A DNA stretch of 64,000 bases from CASQEL01 sp036655975. Lineage in GTDB: Bacteria; Desulfobacterota; Desulfovibrionia; Desulfovibrionales; Desulfovibrionaceae. Position numbers and translations under genes: made by a program. The notes under the pieces were generated by a model that did no database searches, was not told the origin of the DNA, and was given only the letters and a program-made list of their open reading frames with translations. The first letter of the stretch is position 1; each line of letters opens with the position of its first letter. Shown here piece after piece: positions 18,793 through 27,863 of this stretch. The stretch spans positions 1 to 64,000 of the forward strand of contig JAVVPD010000002.1 in assembly GCA_036655975.1 (NCBI GenBank), given 5' to 3'.

Positions 18793-18813
18793 CATAAAGA
18801 GGAGAAGTGTGAC

Positions 18814-21309
18814 TTACAGTGAACCGTGACCCGTGCGGGCGATAAGGTCATTTTGCAGATCGGGGGACAGGTCTACAAAGTAGGCGCTGTACCCGGCAAT
18901 GCGGACGATCAGGTTCCGGTATTTTTTGGGATCCTTTTGGGCTGCCACCAAGGTTTGCTGATTGATGACGTTGAATTGCACATGCCACAACTTCAGGTCG
19001 CAGAAGGTGCGGATAAAGGCTACCAGCTTTTCTGTCCCCTGTTCCCCTTCCAAGCATTTGGGGGTGAATTTGATGTTGAGCATACGAGCGGCGCGGTCGC
19101 GCATACCCATATTTTTGGAATTGTAGTTGGACAGGAGAATAGCGGTGGGGCCGTTCACGTCCGCGCCGTGCGAAGCGGAAGAACCGTCGGACAGGGGCGT
19201 CCACGCCTTACGACCGTTGGGGCTGGCGGAAACAACCTTGCCGAAAGGCACATGGGAGGTAAAGGGCACATAGCGTACATCGTTATGCATGCCCAGTTCT
19301 GCGCCGTATTTGGCCCCGTATTCTACGGACAGGCGGTCAATGTCACGACCGATGCTGTCGGCGAACAGGTCGTTATTGCCGTAGCAGGGGGCGGAGCGGA
19401 GCAATTCTTGAATATCTTCATAGCCTTCAAAATTGTGTTCCAAGGCCGTGAGGATCTGCTTCATGGTCAGCTTTTTGTCTTCAAATACCAATTTTTTGAT
19501 AGCAGACAGGGAGTCGATAACCGTCCCGAAGCCCATGTATTCAAAATACCCAAGGTTTATGCCTTCAGGGATGTCCACTTCGTGCAGATCCATGCAATGT
19601 TTCATGCACAGGTCGTGCAGGGCTGAACCCATGGGTTGGGCAAAGTGTTTGGCCCGCAAATGGATGATGATGTATTGCTGGATGAAGGCGGCGCGCAAGA
19701 ACAGCATGTGCTGATTCACATAGGCCTGCCAGAATGCGTCCCATGTTTTGAAGGAACAGGGATCGCCTGTTTCCAAACCCAACACCTGTTCGCCGTATTT
19801 TTTCATGCGACCGTTGTAGAGCACGGTTTCCAGAGCAGCGGCAAAGTTGATGTAGGCCCCGCCGGAGGTGTAGGTATCGCGGTTAGGCATACGTGCTTCG
19901 GTGCAGCCGGATACGGCGTAATCCAAGGCTTCGGCAAAGGTTGCGCCCTTGGACACATACAGGGGGACGACTTCTTCGTCATTGATCAACTTGGGGAAGC
20001 CTGAGCCGTCTTTAATGGTTTCGGCCACGTCCCAGATATAGCTTTCGGGCGCGCCAGAGTGGATGCGGGCCGCAAGGTCCGGGTAGTGCAAGGGGAATTC
20101 CCGTTTGGACTTCAAAATCAGGTGGGTCAATTCGTTGGTGGCGTCATAGCCTTCGGGGGTTTGCCCGCCAACGGTCACCGCTTCCCAGTGGGCATAGCCT
20201 TCGTTGAAGGCCCCACCGGTGGGGGAGATATACATGTCGATAAATTCGGCCATACCCACCCACATACATTCCAGCAATTCAATGGCGGCGTCTTCGGTGA
20301 TGATGCCGGCTTCCAGATCTTTGATGTAGTAGGGGTAGAAGTATTGGTCCATACGCCCGTTGGAGATGGTTGTACCGGTCTTTTGTTCCAGGCGCGAGAA
20401 CATCTGCACAAACCACTGGCTTTGCGCGGCTTCATTGAAGGTGCGGGCAGGATGCGCGGGCACGTATTCAGCGATTTCGGCCATTTTGAGCAATTCGGCC
20501 TTGCGCGAGGGATTTTTTTCCTGAGCAGCCATTTCGCGTGCGAGCACGGCGTGGCGTTTGGCCCACAGAATAATGGCATCAGATACGATGACAATGGCTT
20601 CAAGGAAAGGTTTCTTTTCGCAATTGTCCTTGGGGCTTAGGGGATCAAGGGCGGCGAGCTTTTCTTGCGCTTCTTGCTTTAAGCCATTGAAGCCGCGTTT
20701 AAGCACCTTTTCATAGTCGTGCACCCATTGGATGGACGAACGGAAGGACGAAGTTTCGTTGACCACAAAGCGGGAAATCAGCCCTTCAGGATCATCATAG
20801 GTCAACTTATGCACTTCGGGGGGCAGGGCGGCGTTCAGGGCTTCGTGATAGGTTTTGCCTTTCCAATAGGGGGCAATCTGTTCCACCACGATGGCTGCGT
20901 CTTCTTCGGTGATAAAGGCGGGAGACTGTTGACGGGTGGGCAGGTCGCGCACGGCGATATCCAAAAAGTCACCGTCCAATTCGGGGTACAGAATACCGTA
21001 ACGACCGTTGCAGCCTGCACGACCGAGCAACAATTGGTCTTCCTGCACATACACACTAATATTCTGTGCAATGTGCATCAATGCTTTGGCCCAGCGCAAT
21101 ACTAAGGGTTGGCCTTCCGTTTGCTGCATGGATTGGGTGAAGTACAGGGCGCGTTCAATGTCGATACGCGGTTTTTGACCTTCAAAACGTTCCAGCAAGG
21201 AAAAGACGCGTGCATGGGATTTACGATAGCGGTCTTCTTTTCCGTTAATTTTGTCGTCAAGGCGTTGTTCTTGAGTAGACTTGCAGTCACAAAGTTCATA
21301 GGAAGACAT
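18814..21309 (-). CDS. islA: Isethionate sulfite-lyase, glycyl radical enzyme
   Basis: Cleaves the C-S bond of isethionate to acetaldehyde and sulfite in the cytoplasm. The 831-residue protein has the thiyl cysteine and base in SGCTE (Cys469, Glu471) and the radical glycine in RIAGYSAYF (Gly806). The sulfonate-contact residues known from Bilophila IslA (Arg189, Gln193, Arg678, from memory) appear at Arg190, Gln194 and Arg679. The constant +1 shift across all six sites argues for IslA rather than choline, glycerol or dihydroxypropanesulfonate lyases. AAGGAG precedes the ATG. A -24/-12 promoter lies 65-79 bases upstream. IslB activates it. Confidence 0.95.
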   Translation of the reverse strand: MSSYELCDCKSTQEQRLDDKINGKEDRYRKSHARVFSLLERFEGQKPRIDIERALYFTQSMQQTEGQPLVLRWAKALMHIAQNISVYVQEDQLLLGRAGCNGRYGILYPELDGDFLDIAVRDLPTRQQSPAFITEEDAAIVVEQIAPYWKGKTYHEALNAALPPEVHKLTYDDPEGLISRFVVNETSSFRSSIQWVHDYEKVLKRGFNGLKQEAQEKLAALDPLSPKDNCEKKPFLEAIVIVSDAIILWAKRHAVLAREMAAQEKNPSRKAELLKMAEIAEYVPAHPARTFNEAAQSQWFVQMFSRLEQKTGTTISNGRMDQYFYPYYIKDLEAGIITEDAAIELLECMWVGMAEFIDMYISPTGGAFNEGYAHWEAVTVGGQTPEGYDATNELTHLILKSKREFPLHYPDLAARIHSGAPESYIWDVAETIKDGSGFPKLINDEEVVPLYVSKGATFAEALDYAVSGCTEARMPNRDTYTSGGAYINFAAALETVLYNGRMKKYGEQVLGLETGDPCSFKTWDAFWQAYVNQHMLFLRAAFIQQYIIIHLRAKHFAQPMGSALHDLCMKHCMDLHEVDIPEGINLGYFEYMGFGTVIDSLSAIKKLVFEDKKLTMKQILTALEHNFEGYEDIQELLRSAPCYGNNDLFADSIGRDIDRLSVEYGAKYGAELGMHNDVRYVPFTSHVPFGKVVSASPNGRKAWTPLSDGSSASHGADVNGPTAILLSNYNSKNMGMRDRAARMLNIKFTPKCLEGEQGTEKLVAFIRTFCDLKLWHVQFNVINQQTLVAAQKDPKKYRNLIVRIAGYSAYFVDLSPDLQNDLIARTGHGSL

Positions 21310-21373
21310 AATGGGGGCTCCTTAGCATAAATTGTAGGTACGGTTAGCGGATTGCCGCTCTGCTTTTCTTATT

Positions 21374-21388
21374 GCATTTGCTATGCCA
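21374..21388 (-). promoter_or_regulatory. Sigma-54 (-24/-12) promoter of islAB
   Basis: Minus-strand TGGCATAGCAAATGC has GG and GC in the required 12-base register and matches the TGGCAC-N5-TTGC consensus in most key bases. Predicted start is near 21362, giving a leader of about 50 bases before islA. Confidence 0.7.
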
Positions 21389-21474
21389 CTATAGTTAATT
21401 ATATGTTTTAATAGTATGTTTTTACTAATTGATAATAGGAATACATAGGCATGCCCTGAAACCTTTGGGAGCGA

Positions 21475-21486
21475 CGCAAATTTGCG
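21475..21486. promoter_or_regulatory. Palindromic activator site 1
   Basis: CGCAAATTTGCG, a perfect 12-bp palindrome with the right flank GACAC shared with site 3. It is centred about 118 bp upstream of the predicted islA start. Confidence 0.7.
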
Positions 21487-21527
21487 ACACAAAGAGGGCA
21501 AAAGGCATGCGGGTGGCAAAAACACGG

Positions 21528-21539
21528 CGCAAATTTGCG
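21528..21539. promoter_or_regulatory. Palindromic activator site 2
   Basis: CGCAAATTTGCG again, 53 bp (about five helical turns) from site 1. Confidence 0.7.
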
Positions 21540-21667
21540 ACTATGCCGGAGTATTGCCGTGCTTGTGGGGGGCGGTTGCGGCTTGGGGAAGTGAGGAAAT
21601 TATAGGGGGCTAGAAGTTATATGCTTCTTTTCACAAGCGCTTAGCGCTGTTCCGCCCCTTTGCGCAC

Positions 21668-21693
21668 GTGATGTCGCAAATTTGCGACATCAC
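21668..21693. promoter_or_regulatory. Palindromic activator site 3 (26-bp perfect palindrome)
   Basis: The core GTCGCAAATTTGCGAC extends to a perfect 26-bp palindrome. It is centred 147 bp (about 14 turns) from site 2 and about 136 bp upstream of the plus-strand sigma-54 start. It is the best copy and probably the strongest binding site. Confidence 0.75.
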
Positions 21694-21790
21694 CACCGGA
21701 GCCGAATATATCAAGAATAATTATTAATATGTAACATTATAATATTATTTACTTTAAAAGTTTTTATGTTGCAAATGCGATATTTTTTTG

Positions 21791-21805
21791 TGGCACACAA
21801 CATGC
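21791..21805 (+). promoter_or_regulatory. Sigma-54 (-24/-12) promoter of the divergent arm
   Basis: TGGCACACAACATGC keeps a full TGGCAC -24 box and GC at -12 in correct register. The predicted start is near 21817, leaving an untranslated leader of about 220 bases, far longer than needed, that contains the DctM relic. Confidence 0.75.
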
Positions 21806-21901
21806 AAGATAAAAATATCACAATACCGATACGGGCTTTTGCGCTGCGTGGGGCGGCAAGGGTTGTAATACTGATAAGCACTTGTAACATGGGAGAAGCA
21901 T

Positions 21902-22017
21902 ATGAAAGTTGCACTGTTGGCAAAAACAGTTATGCCCATGATCGGTATTATGCTGATTATCCTATGATCATTACCTATATGCCTGAAGTTCCCCTGTTCT
22001 TTTTGTCTAACAAATAA
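21902..22017 (+). pseudogene. C-terminal remnant of a TRAP transporter large permease (DctM)
   Basis: Reading from 21902 gives MKVALLAKTVMPMIGIMLIIL. After a one-base frame change at the overlapping ATGA it continues IITYMPEVPLFFLSNK and stops at 22017. The joined 38 or so residues match the end of DctM proteins: a final helix after a VxP motif, then ITYxP-x-LxLFL. No other DctM, DctQ or DctP sequence is present. It lies 18 bases before the next gene, where dctM would end in an intact operon. GGGAGAAG before the ATG could allow a 21-residue peptide to be made, so a functional small membrane peptide is the alternative. Confidence 0.6.
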
Positions 22018-22035
22018 ACCTGAGGAGTACCTGTT

Positions 22036-22872
22036 GTGAACATTATTGACTTTCGTTTTCGGCCGAACACCCCCGAAATTATTGATGGAATTAAGAATAG
22101 TTCTATGTTTAAGGCTGCTTGTAAAGTCATCGGCTTTGACAAGCGTGTGCCCCAAAGCCTTGAAGCAATAGTGGAAGGCCTTGACCAGCGGGGGGTGAAA
22201 CTTTCCGTTATTACCGGGCGTGATTGCGAATGTACCTATGGTTTTCCCGCCAACAACCCGTCGGTATTGGCCTTTTGCAAGGCCTATCCGGAAAAGTTTG
22301 TGGGCTTTTGGGGCATTGATCCGCACAAAAAAATGAAGGCCGTGGAAGAAATTGTGCGCGTGACCAGCGAATACGGTATGCGCGGCATTGCCACTGACCC
22401 CTACCTCGCGCATTTGTCTCCCTGCGACGCGCGTTTTTATCCTATTTACACCAAGTGTGCAGAATTAAAAATTCCCGTGTTCATCACCATGGCCCCCCCT
22501 CCACAGGTTCCCGGTGCCGTCATGGCTGATGTGGATCCCCGCCATGTGGATATCGTAGCCCGGGATTTTCCGGAATTGACCCTGATTATGAGCCACGGCG
22601 GCTACCCCTATGTGAATGAAGCCGTGTTTGCGTGTATGCGTAACGCGAATGTTTATATGGATATTTCTGAATACGAACAGGCCCCCATGGCGGATGTATA
22701 TATTCAGGCCATGAATAGCTGTATTGCCGATAAGGTGTTGTTTGCCAGCGCACATCCTTTTGTGGAGCAGGCTGAATCCATTGAAATATATAAAGCTATG
22801 CCACTGAGCGCGGAAAATCGCGAAAAAATATTCTACTCCAATGCCTGTCGCGTACTGGGCTTGAACAGTTAG
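22036..22872 (+). CDS. Amidohydrolase-2 family protein with altered metal site
   Basis: A 278-residue TIM-barrel protein of the amidohydrolase-2/decarboxylase group. The first-strand HxH is replaced (IDFRFRP, residues 4-10), the strand-5 His is missing (VFITMAPPP) and the last-strand Asp is Ala (LFASAHPF). Only the strand-6 His (MSHGGYP) is kept. A subfamily opening IDFRxRP exists, so loss of these ligands may be normal for it. GAGGAG supports the GTG start. It lies first in the arm divergent from islA and shares its enhancer region. The substrate is unknown; a link to sulfonate use is inferred from position. Confidence 0.75.
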   Translation: MNIIDFRFRPNTPEIIDGIKNSSMFKAACKVIGFDKRVPQSLEAIVEGLDQRGVKLSVITGRDCECTYGFPANNPSVLAFCKAYPEKFVGFWGIDPHKKMKAVEEIVRVTSEYGMRGIATDPYLAHLSPCDARFYPIYTKCAELKIPVFITMAPPPQVPGAVMADVDPRHVDIVARDFPELTLIMSHGGYPYVNEAVFACMRNANVYMDISEYEQAPMADVYIQAMNSCIADKVLFASAHPFVEQAESIEIYKAMPLSAENREKIFYSNACRVLGLNS

Positions 22873-22970
22873 AAAAACGTGTCCTTGCGTGTGTGATATG
22901 TATAGTTCTTTACGGTCGTATCCGTGCGGATGCGGCCGCCATTTTAAACGCCATTATTAAGGATATCTTT

Positions 22971-24353
22971 ATGGACAACGTTGGGCAAAAAAAGTTATTG
23001 CGCCGTGTAGCTTTTGCAAGTGTGGTCGGAGCAACCATTGAATGGTACGATTTCTTTTTATACGGAGTTATCGCGGGTATCGTATTTAACAGGTTTTATT
23101 TTCCGGCTGACGATCCCACGATTTCCACCATGCTGGCATACACGACTTTTGCGGTAGGTTTTGTTACCCGTCCGCTGGGGGGCATTGTTTTTGGGCATTT
23201 TGGCGATAAATTGGGCCGTAAAAGTATGTTGGTTATGACCCTGATGATTATGGGGGGCTCCACCGTGCTGATTGGTTGCGTGCCTACCTATGACCAGATC
23301 GGCATTGCCGCGCCTTTATTGTTGCTGTTTTTGCGTATTATCCAGGGTATTGGCCTGGGCGGCGAATGGGGCGGTGCGGTGCTTATGACCTTTGAATATG
23401 CCCCCAAGGAAGAGCGTGGTTTTTACGCAAGCTTACCGCAAATCGGTTTGGCTATCGGCTTGTGCCTCGCTGCGGGGGTTGTCGGGCTGTTGTCCTTTGC
23501 GTTGACAGAAGACCAATTCCTCACCTGGGGTTGGCGTGTGGCTTTTATCCTGAGCATTGTCATGCTGGGGGTGGGGACATACATTCGTTTGCATGTGGCA
23601 GAAACGCCGGAATTTCAGAAGGTCAAAGAAGAAAATAAGCAAAAAAGTAAAGACACCAGCATCCCCATTGCCGATATGTGGAAAAACTTTAAAGGCAATA
23701 CCATTGCCGGCATGGGGGCACGGTATATTGACGGGGTATTTTTCAATATTTTTGGGGTATTCTCAATCAATTACCTGACCCAACATGTGAATATTCCGCG
23801 CACGGAAGCGTTGATGGGGGTCATGTTGGCGGCGCTTGCCATGTGCGTGACTATTCCGCTGTACGGAATGCTTTCTGATAAAATAGGCAGGGCGCGAACC
23901 TATTTTTGGGGTAGTTTAGTGTCTGGCGCGGTGGCTTTTCCCGCGTTTTGGGTGCTGAACAACAGTGGGGGCAGCATTCCGCTGGTGTGGCTGGCGCTGA
24001 TTATTCCTTTCGCCATTTGTTATGCCTCGGTGTACGGGCCGGAAGCGGCGTTGTTTTCCGACCTATTCCCGGCGCGGGTGCGCTACACGGGGATTTCCTT
24101 CGTGTACCAATTCTCGGGAATTTTCGCCAGTGGCCTGACGCCCATTATTGCGACGGCACTTTTAGCCTACAACGGGGGCGATCCTTTCTATGTATGTTTA
24201 TATGTGCTGTTTGCGGGGCTGGTGAGTATGTTCTCGGCCCACTGGATAGGCAAACATGCGGCAGACAGTGAAGCTGCCAAAGAAGACACTCCCACTGGCC
24301 CGCGTAAGATGTTTGTGCGGGCCTGTGGGGAAGAACGGCGTTTAGTGGGGTAA
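22971..24353 (+). CDS. MFS transporter, metabolite:H+ symporter (MHS) type
   Basis: A 460-residue carrier with 12 predicted helices. It opens with the MHS hallmark ATIEWYDFFLYG and has the MFS loop GHFGDKLGRKSMLVMT (about residues 77-92). Family members (KgtP, ShiA, ProP) import organic acids or compatible solutes by proton symport; an MFS carrier is used for isethionate in some aerobes. The ATG at 22971 has AAGGAT upstream. It is co-directional with the amidohydrolase under the sigma-54 promoter, so import of isethionate or a related acid is a good guess. Its 3' end overlaps the convergent HD-GYP gene by 12 bases. Confidence 0.88.
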   Translation: MDNVGQKKLLRRVAFASVVGATIEWYDFFLYGVIAGIVFNRFYFPADDPTISTMLAYTTFAVGFVTRPLGGIVFGHFGDKLGRKSMLVMTLMIMGGSTVLIGCVPTYDQIGIAAPLLLLFLRIIQGIGLGGEWGGAVLMTFEYAPKEERGFYASLPQIGLAIGLCLAAGVVGLLSFALTEDQFLTWGWRVAFILSIVMLGVGTYIRLHVAETPEFQKVKEENKQKSKDTSIPIADMWKNFKGNTIAGMGARYIDGVFFNIFGVFSINYLTQHVNIPRTEALMGVMLAALAMCVTIPLYGMLSDKIGRARTYFWGSLVSGAVAFPAFWVLNNSGGSIPLVWLALIIPFAICYASVYGPEAALFSDLFPARVRYTGISFVYQFSGIFASGLTPIIATALLAYNGGDPFYVCLYVLFAGLVSMFSAHWIGKHAADSEAAKEDTPTGPRKMFVRACGEERRLVG

Positions 24354-25409
24354 GTCCTGCGGATCTTCGTCAACGTAGGTTTGGCTGATTTTTTGGAAGG
24401 TATCCTGCACTTGCACAAAGGCGTCTACCAGGATGGGATCGAATTGGGTGCCGCGCCCTTCATAAATAATGGTGCAAGCGGCGCTGTGATTCATGGCGGG
24501 TTTATAAACGCGTTTACTGACCAAAGCGTCGTATACGTCTGCAAGGCTCATAATGCGGGCGGGCAGGGGGATTTCTTCGCCGGAAATACCGCGTGGATAG
24601 CCCTGACCGTCCCAGCGTTCGTGGTGCCCATAGGCAATTTCACGGGCGAGCATCAAAAAAGAATTGCGGCCTAATTTGCGTTCGGCGGCAGCAAGGGCAT
24701 CGCGCCCGCGCGTGGTGTGGAGTTTGATTTCTTCGTATTCTTCATGGGTCAAGGCCGTAGGTTTCAGCAGCACGGCGTCGGGGGTGCTCACCTTGCCAAC
24801 ATCGTGCAAAGGTGCGGAAAGATATAAAGATTCTAAGGTACGCGCGTCAAATTTATGCAAGTGGGTGGCTAAGGTTCGCACATAGTTTTGGGTGCGTTTG
24901 ATGTGCCCACCGGTTTCTGGGTCGCGCCACTCAGCAAGGGTGGCAAGAGCGGTGATGGTGACTTCTTGGGTGAGAATCAATTCACTGGTGCGCTCGTGAA
25001 CCAGCACGTCTAAACGGTCACGGTGGCGCTTAAGCTCCAATTGGTTTGCAATGCGGTTGATCAATAAGGAGGTGCGGAAAGGCTTGCTCACATAATCTAC
25101 CGCCCCAAGGTGCAGGCCCCTCGCCTCGTCCGCCATGTCGCTTTGACCGGTGACGAAAATAACGGGGATATCATGCGTTTGGGGGGCTTGCTTCAGCAGA
25201 CGGCAGACTTCATACCCGTTCATACCGGGCATCACTACGTCCAATAAAATTATATCAGGCGGCGTGGCAGATTTTGCTAATTTCAGGGCTGTTTCCCCAT
25301 TGAGGGCAAACATGATGATATATTTATCTTTAAGTGATTCGGCAAGGATTCTGATGTTCTCGGGGGCATCGTCAACAATAAGAATGCGGCTATGCGCGAT
25401 ATCATTCAT
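24342..25409 (-). CDS. Response regulator with HD-GYP phosphodiesterase domain
   Basis: A 355-residue protein with an N-terminal receiver domain (about 8-125, phosphoacceptor Asp57 in ILLDVVMPG). A short helical linker leads to a C-terminal HD-GYP domain with LHDVGK (about 201-206) and HHERWDGQGYP (about 264-274). Such proteins hydrolyse cyclic di-GMP or related dinucleotides and often affect motility and biofilm. No cognate kinase is nearby. The 12-base tail overlap with the MHS gene means transcripts converge. Confidence 0.93.
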   Translation of the reverse strand: MNDIAHSRILIVDDAPENIRILAESLKDKYIIMFALNGETALKLAKSATPPDIILLDVVMPGMNGYEVCRLLKQAPQTHDIPVIFVTGQSDMADEARGLHLGAVDYVSKPFRTSLLINRIANQLELKRHRDRLDVLVHERTSELILTQEVTITALATLAEWRDPETGGHIKRTQNYVRTLATHLHKFDARTLESLYLSAPLHDVGKVSTPDAVLLKPTALTHEEYEEIKLHTTRGRDALAAAERKLGRNSFLMLAREIAYGHHERWDGQGYPRGISGEEIPLPARIMSLADVYDALVSKRVYKPAMNHSAACTIIYEGRGTQFDPILVDAFVQVQDTFQKISQTYVDEDPQDLPH

Positions 25410-25477
25410 AGTGATGTATATCCTGCACTGGTACAGCCGTGCCCTTGCATGTTTCGGGATGACGCTCGCGGTTAGGA

Positions 25478-26095
25478 TTAATTTTTTTGGGCATGCTTGA
25501 GGCTAGCGTGAGCGAGGGGGTTTACTAAGGATTCACCCAAACGCACGAGCAATGCGCTTTGTGCTTTTACCAAGCTTTCATAGCTGAGACCCGCAGGCTG
25601 GTGTTCCATGAAATTGCCCTGTGCAGCGATTTTATCGTTCACGGTACGCAATGTCCACCGCACTTCTAAGATGGCGTCCGCGCCGAAGGTACCGTCAAAA
25701 CGTAGCACCTGCACAAAAAGCTGTAAAGGGCCATTGCTGTGGTCGTCGGCAGGCTCTAGAGAGACATTTTGGAGCGCCAGACGGGGGGCCAGCACTTCGG
25801 CGAGCACACGCCGCATCCCGCTGCCGAGGGATTCTGCCCATTGATGATAGTCGGCTAGGGTCACCTGAACCGTGTTCGGCGAGCGCGTAACAATGGAATT
25901 TCTATCAAGATAATTGGGAATATTCACCGGACGTATTTGCACAGCCATTTTGGGGCTGGGGGCGTTTTCCACCGGTTTTTGTTCACTGTCCAGCACATAA
26001 TAGTTGGTCGCGGGGCTTCTGCCCGCGCAGCCAAAGCCCAAGCCCAACACGACACTCGCGCACAATATCAGGGGAAGAAAGGAGAATTTTTTCAT
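25478..26095 (-). CDS. PqiC-like ABC transport auxiliary lipoprotein
   Basis: A 205-residue lipoprotein (signal peptide with lipobox LGFGC, Cys23) of the ABC_trans_aux family, as in PqiC. It begins its mature part with NYYVLDSEQKP, typical of the family. It is last in the Mla-type operon and overlaps mlaD by four bases. It probably sits at the outer membrane and docks the MCE bridge. The mlaB and mlaC genes found in enterics are absent. Confidence 0.85.
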   Translation of the reverse strand: MKKFSFLPLILCASVVLGLGFGCAGRSPATNYYVLDSEQKPVENAPSPKMAVQIRPVNIPNYLDRNSIVTRSPNTVQVTLADYHQWAESLGSGMRRVLAEVLAPRLALQNVSLEPADDHSNGPLQLFVQVLRFDGTFGADAILEVRWTLRTVNDKIAAQGNFMEHQPAGLSYESLVKAQSALLVRLGESLVNPLAHASLKHAQKN

Positions 26096-27063
26096 TTTTG
26101 TTTTCCTTTACCGAGAAGCAAGGCTTCAGGATTACGTTCCAGCATGTTTGTCAATTCGCGTATGGAACGGGCCGTGGCGTTGAATTCTTTTAAGGCCTGA
26201 TTGAATTCAGACACTGTTTGTGAATCTTTGCCCACAACCCCCTTGGCGGAAGCCAATGTTTGTTCCATCTGTTGAGCGGCGGCGGCAAGGCTTTTCATGG
26301 CAAGCTGGAAGGCGAGGACGGTTTCGGGCAATTGTTTGTCCATAAGCCCCGCAGCATTATTCAGTTTGCTAAAAGTTCCCCTGGCATCGGCGGGAAGGCT
26401 TTCCATGTTTTTGAAAAGTTCTTGGGCATGGACAAAGGTGCCTCTAAAGGCCGTAATGGCTTCATGTATTTCTTTACTATTGGCAATTTGGGCAACGCCG
26501 GTTAAGGCCTCTTGCAACGAGGTGGCGATACTTTCAAGGGGCAAACGGGTCAGCGTTTTTTGGAATTCGTCTAAGGGGGAAGGAACAGTGGGGATTTCCT
26601 GGGTGTGATCACTGGTGTGATAGCGTGCGGGAGTGCCGGGGAAAAAGTCTAATTCAATGCGGTATTGTCCGGTGATGAAGCTCTGCATTTGCAGGCGGGC
26701 CCGTAAACCGCGCCGAACCATGCGCCGGATGATTTCTTCGCGCATATCGTTGGAGATGGTGCCATCGGTTCCCATCCGGACAATATTACTTTCGTCAATG
26801 CGGATAAATACGGGAATGGTCACCCCTTCATCGCGCGAATTGGCAACAAGGGTAATTTTGGTGACATTGCCCATGGGCACCCCTCGGAACACCACCGGCG
26901 CGCCGATGCTCAGTCCGCTTACGGAACCATCAAAATAGAGCACATAGTCCACATCATCACTGAGTAATTTTTTACCGCCCAGCGCCAGAATGCCCAGCAC
27001 CAGCAGGGCAATACCGCCAACAACAAAAGCGCCAATGCGGACTTTACTGCCTTCTGTGCTCAT
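26092..27063 (-). CDS. mlaD: MCE-domain lipid-binding protein (MlaD type)
   Basis: A 323-residue inner-membrane protein. One N-terminal helix (about 9-30, IGAFVVGGIALLVLGILALGG) precedes a single MCE domain (about 38-130; LSIGAPVVFRGVPMGNV). A long helical tail follows (150-310), as in PqiB/LetB-like tunnels. MCE rings carry phospholipids between membranes. It overlaps mlaF and the PqiC-like gene by four bases each, so the three are translationally coupled. Confidence 0.92.
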   Translation of the reverse strand: MSTEGSKVRIGAFVVGGIALLVLGILALGGKKLLSDDVDYVLYFDGSVSGLSIGAPVVFRGVPMGNVTKITLVANSRDEGVTIPVFIRIDESNIVRMGTDGTISNDMREEIIRRMVRRGLRARLQMQSFITGQYRIELDFFPGTPARYHTSDHTQEIPTVPSPLDEFQKTLTRLPLESIATSLQEALTGVAQIANSKEIHEAITAFRGTFVHAQELFKNMESLPADARGTFSKLNNAAGLMDKQLPETVLAFQLAMKSLAAAAQQMEQTLASAKGVVGKDSQTVSEFNQALKEFNATARSIRELTNMLERNPEALLLGKGKQK

Positions 27064-27863
27064 ATACCAACCTCGTGGGATTCATCGTAACCGCCGCGCG
27101 TCAGAAAACGTAGGACAGTCAGATCAGTAGTGGGAGTCTGCAACAGTTCCGAAGGATTTCCCTTCGCGGAAACGGTGCGGGTTTGTGTGTCTAAAAACAG
27201 GCTATTGTTGCCGATGGCAAAAATACTTGCAAGGTCGTGGCTGACCACTACAAAGGTTTTTTGCATGGTTTGGCGTAATTCCAAAATAAGATCGTCGAGC
27301 AGGCGGGCGCTTAAAGGGTCAAGGCCTGCGGAGGGTTCGTCCAAAAATAAAATATCGGGGTCAAGGGCCAGCGCGCGGGCCAGCCCCGCTCTTTTACGCA
27401 TGCCCCCGCTGATTTCTGAAGGATAATAGTCTTCAAAACCCGCAAGGCCCGCCAGCGCCAGTTTTAGCGAGGCTTGCTCGCGGATGTCATGGGGGGAAAG
27501 CGTGGTGTATTGCTGCAAGGGCAGTCCCACATTTTCCGCTAAGGTCATGGAACTCCACAAGGCACCGCCCTGAAACAACACCCCGGCACGGCGCATGATT
27601 ACTTGGCGCTCGGCATTTGTTCCGTTCCAAAAATCGCTTTCGCCATAGTGTACTTGCCCCGTGCGCGGGCTTTTTAGGCCCATAAGCACACGCAATAGGG
27701 TGCTTTTACCGCAACCGCTGCCGCCCATAATAATAAAAATATCACCCTTACGGACGGTGAAAGAAATATTACGCATCAGCACAAAATCGCCGTAACCCAC
27801 GGTGAGGTCGTTCACCGTGATGCAGGCTGGAAGTTGTGTCTCTATATTTTGAGGGTATTGCAT
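27060..27863 (-). CDS. mlaF: ABC transporter ATPase (MlaF type)
   Basis: ATPase that powers the MlaE permease. The 267 residues have Walker A GGSGCGKST, the Q-loop (LFQGG), signature motif ISGGMRKRAGLARAL and Walker B ILFLDEPSAGLDP. GGMRKR is typical for the MCE-linked ATPases. The start at 27863 (MQYPQN) lies 22 bases inside the mlaE 3' end; an in-frame start at 27962 would overlap further and lacks support. Confidence 0.93.
   Translation of the reverse strand: MQYPQNIETQLPACITVNDLTVGYGDFVLMRNISFTVRKGDIFIIMGGSGCGKSTLLRVLMGLKSPRTGQVHYGESDFWNGTNAERQVIMRRAGVLFQGGALWSSMTLAENVGLPLQQYTTLSPHDIREQASLKLALAGLAGFEDYYPSEISGGMRKRAGLARALALDPDILFLDEPSAGLDPLSARLLDDLILELRQTMQKTFVVVSHDLASIFAIGNNSLFLDTQTRTVSAKGNPSELLQTPTTDLTVLRFLTRGGYDESHEVGI

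Larger units (their letters stand above)
21310..22035. promoter_or_regulatory. Divergent control region of the sulfonate island
   Basis: This 726-bp region lies between islA (left, minus) and the amidohydrolase gene (right, plus). It holds opposing sigma-54 promoters at 21374-21388 and 21791-21805, and three copies of an AT-centred palindrome between them. A transporter-gene relic sits at 21902-22017. The remaining DNA is AT-rich with no further gene visible. Confidence 0.75.

Noticed and set aside
21902..21967. Functional 21-residue membrane peptide MKVALLAKTVMPMIGIMLIIL
   Set aside because: It has a plausible ribosome-binding site, but the downstream frame completes a DctM-like tail, so a gene remnant is the better reading.
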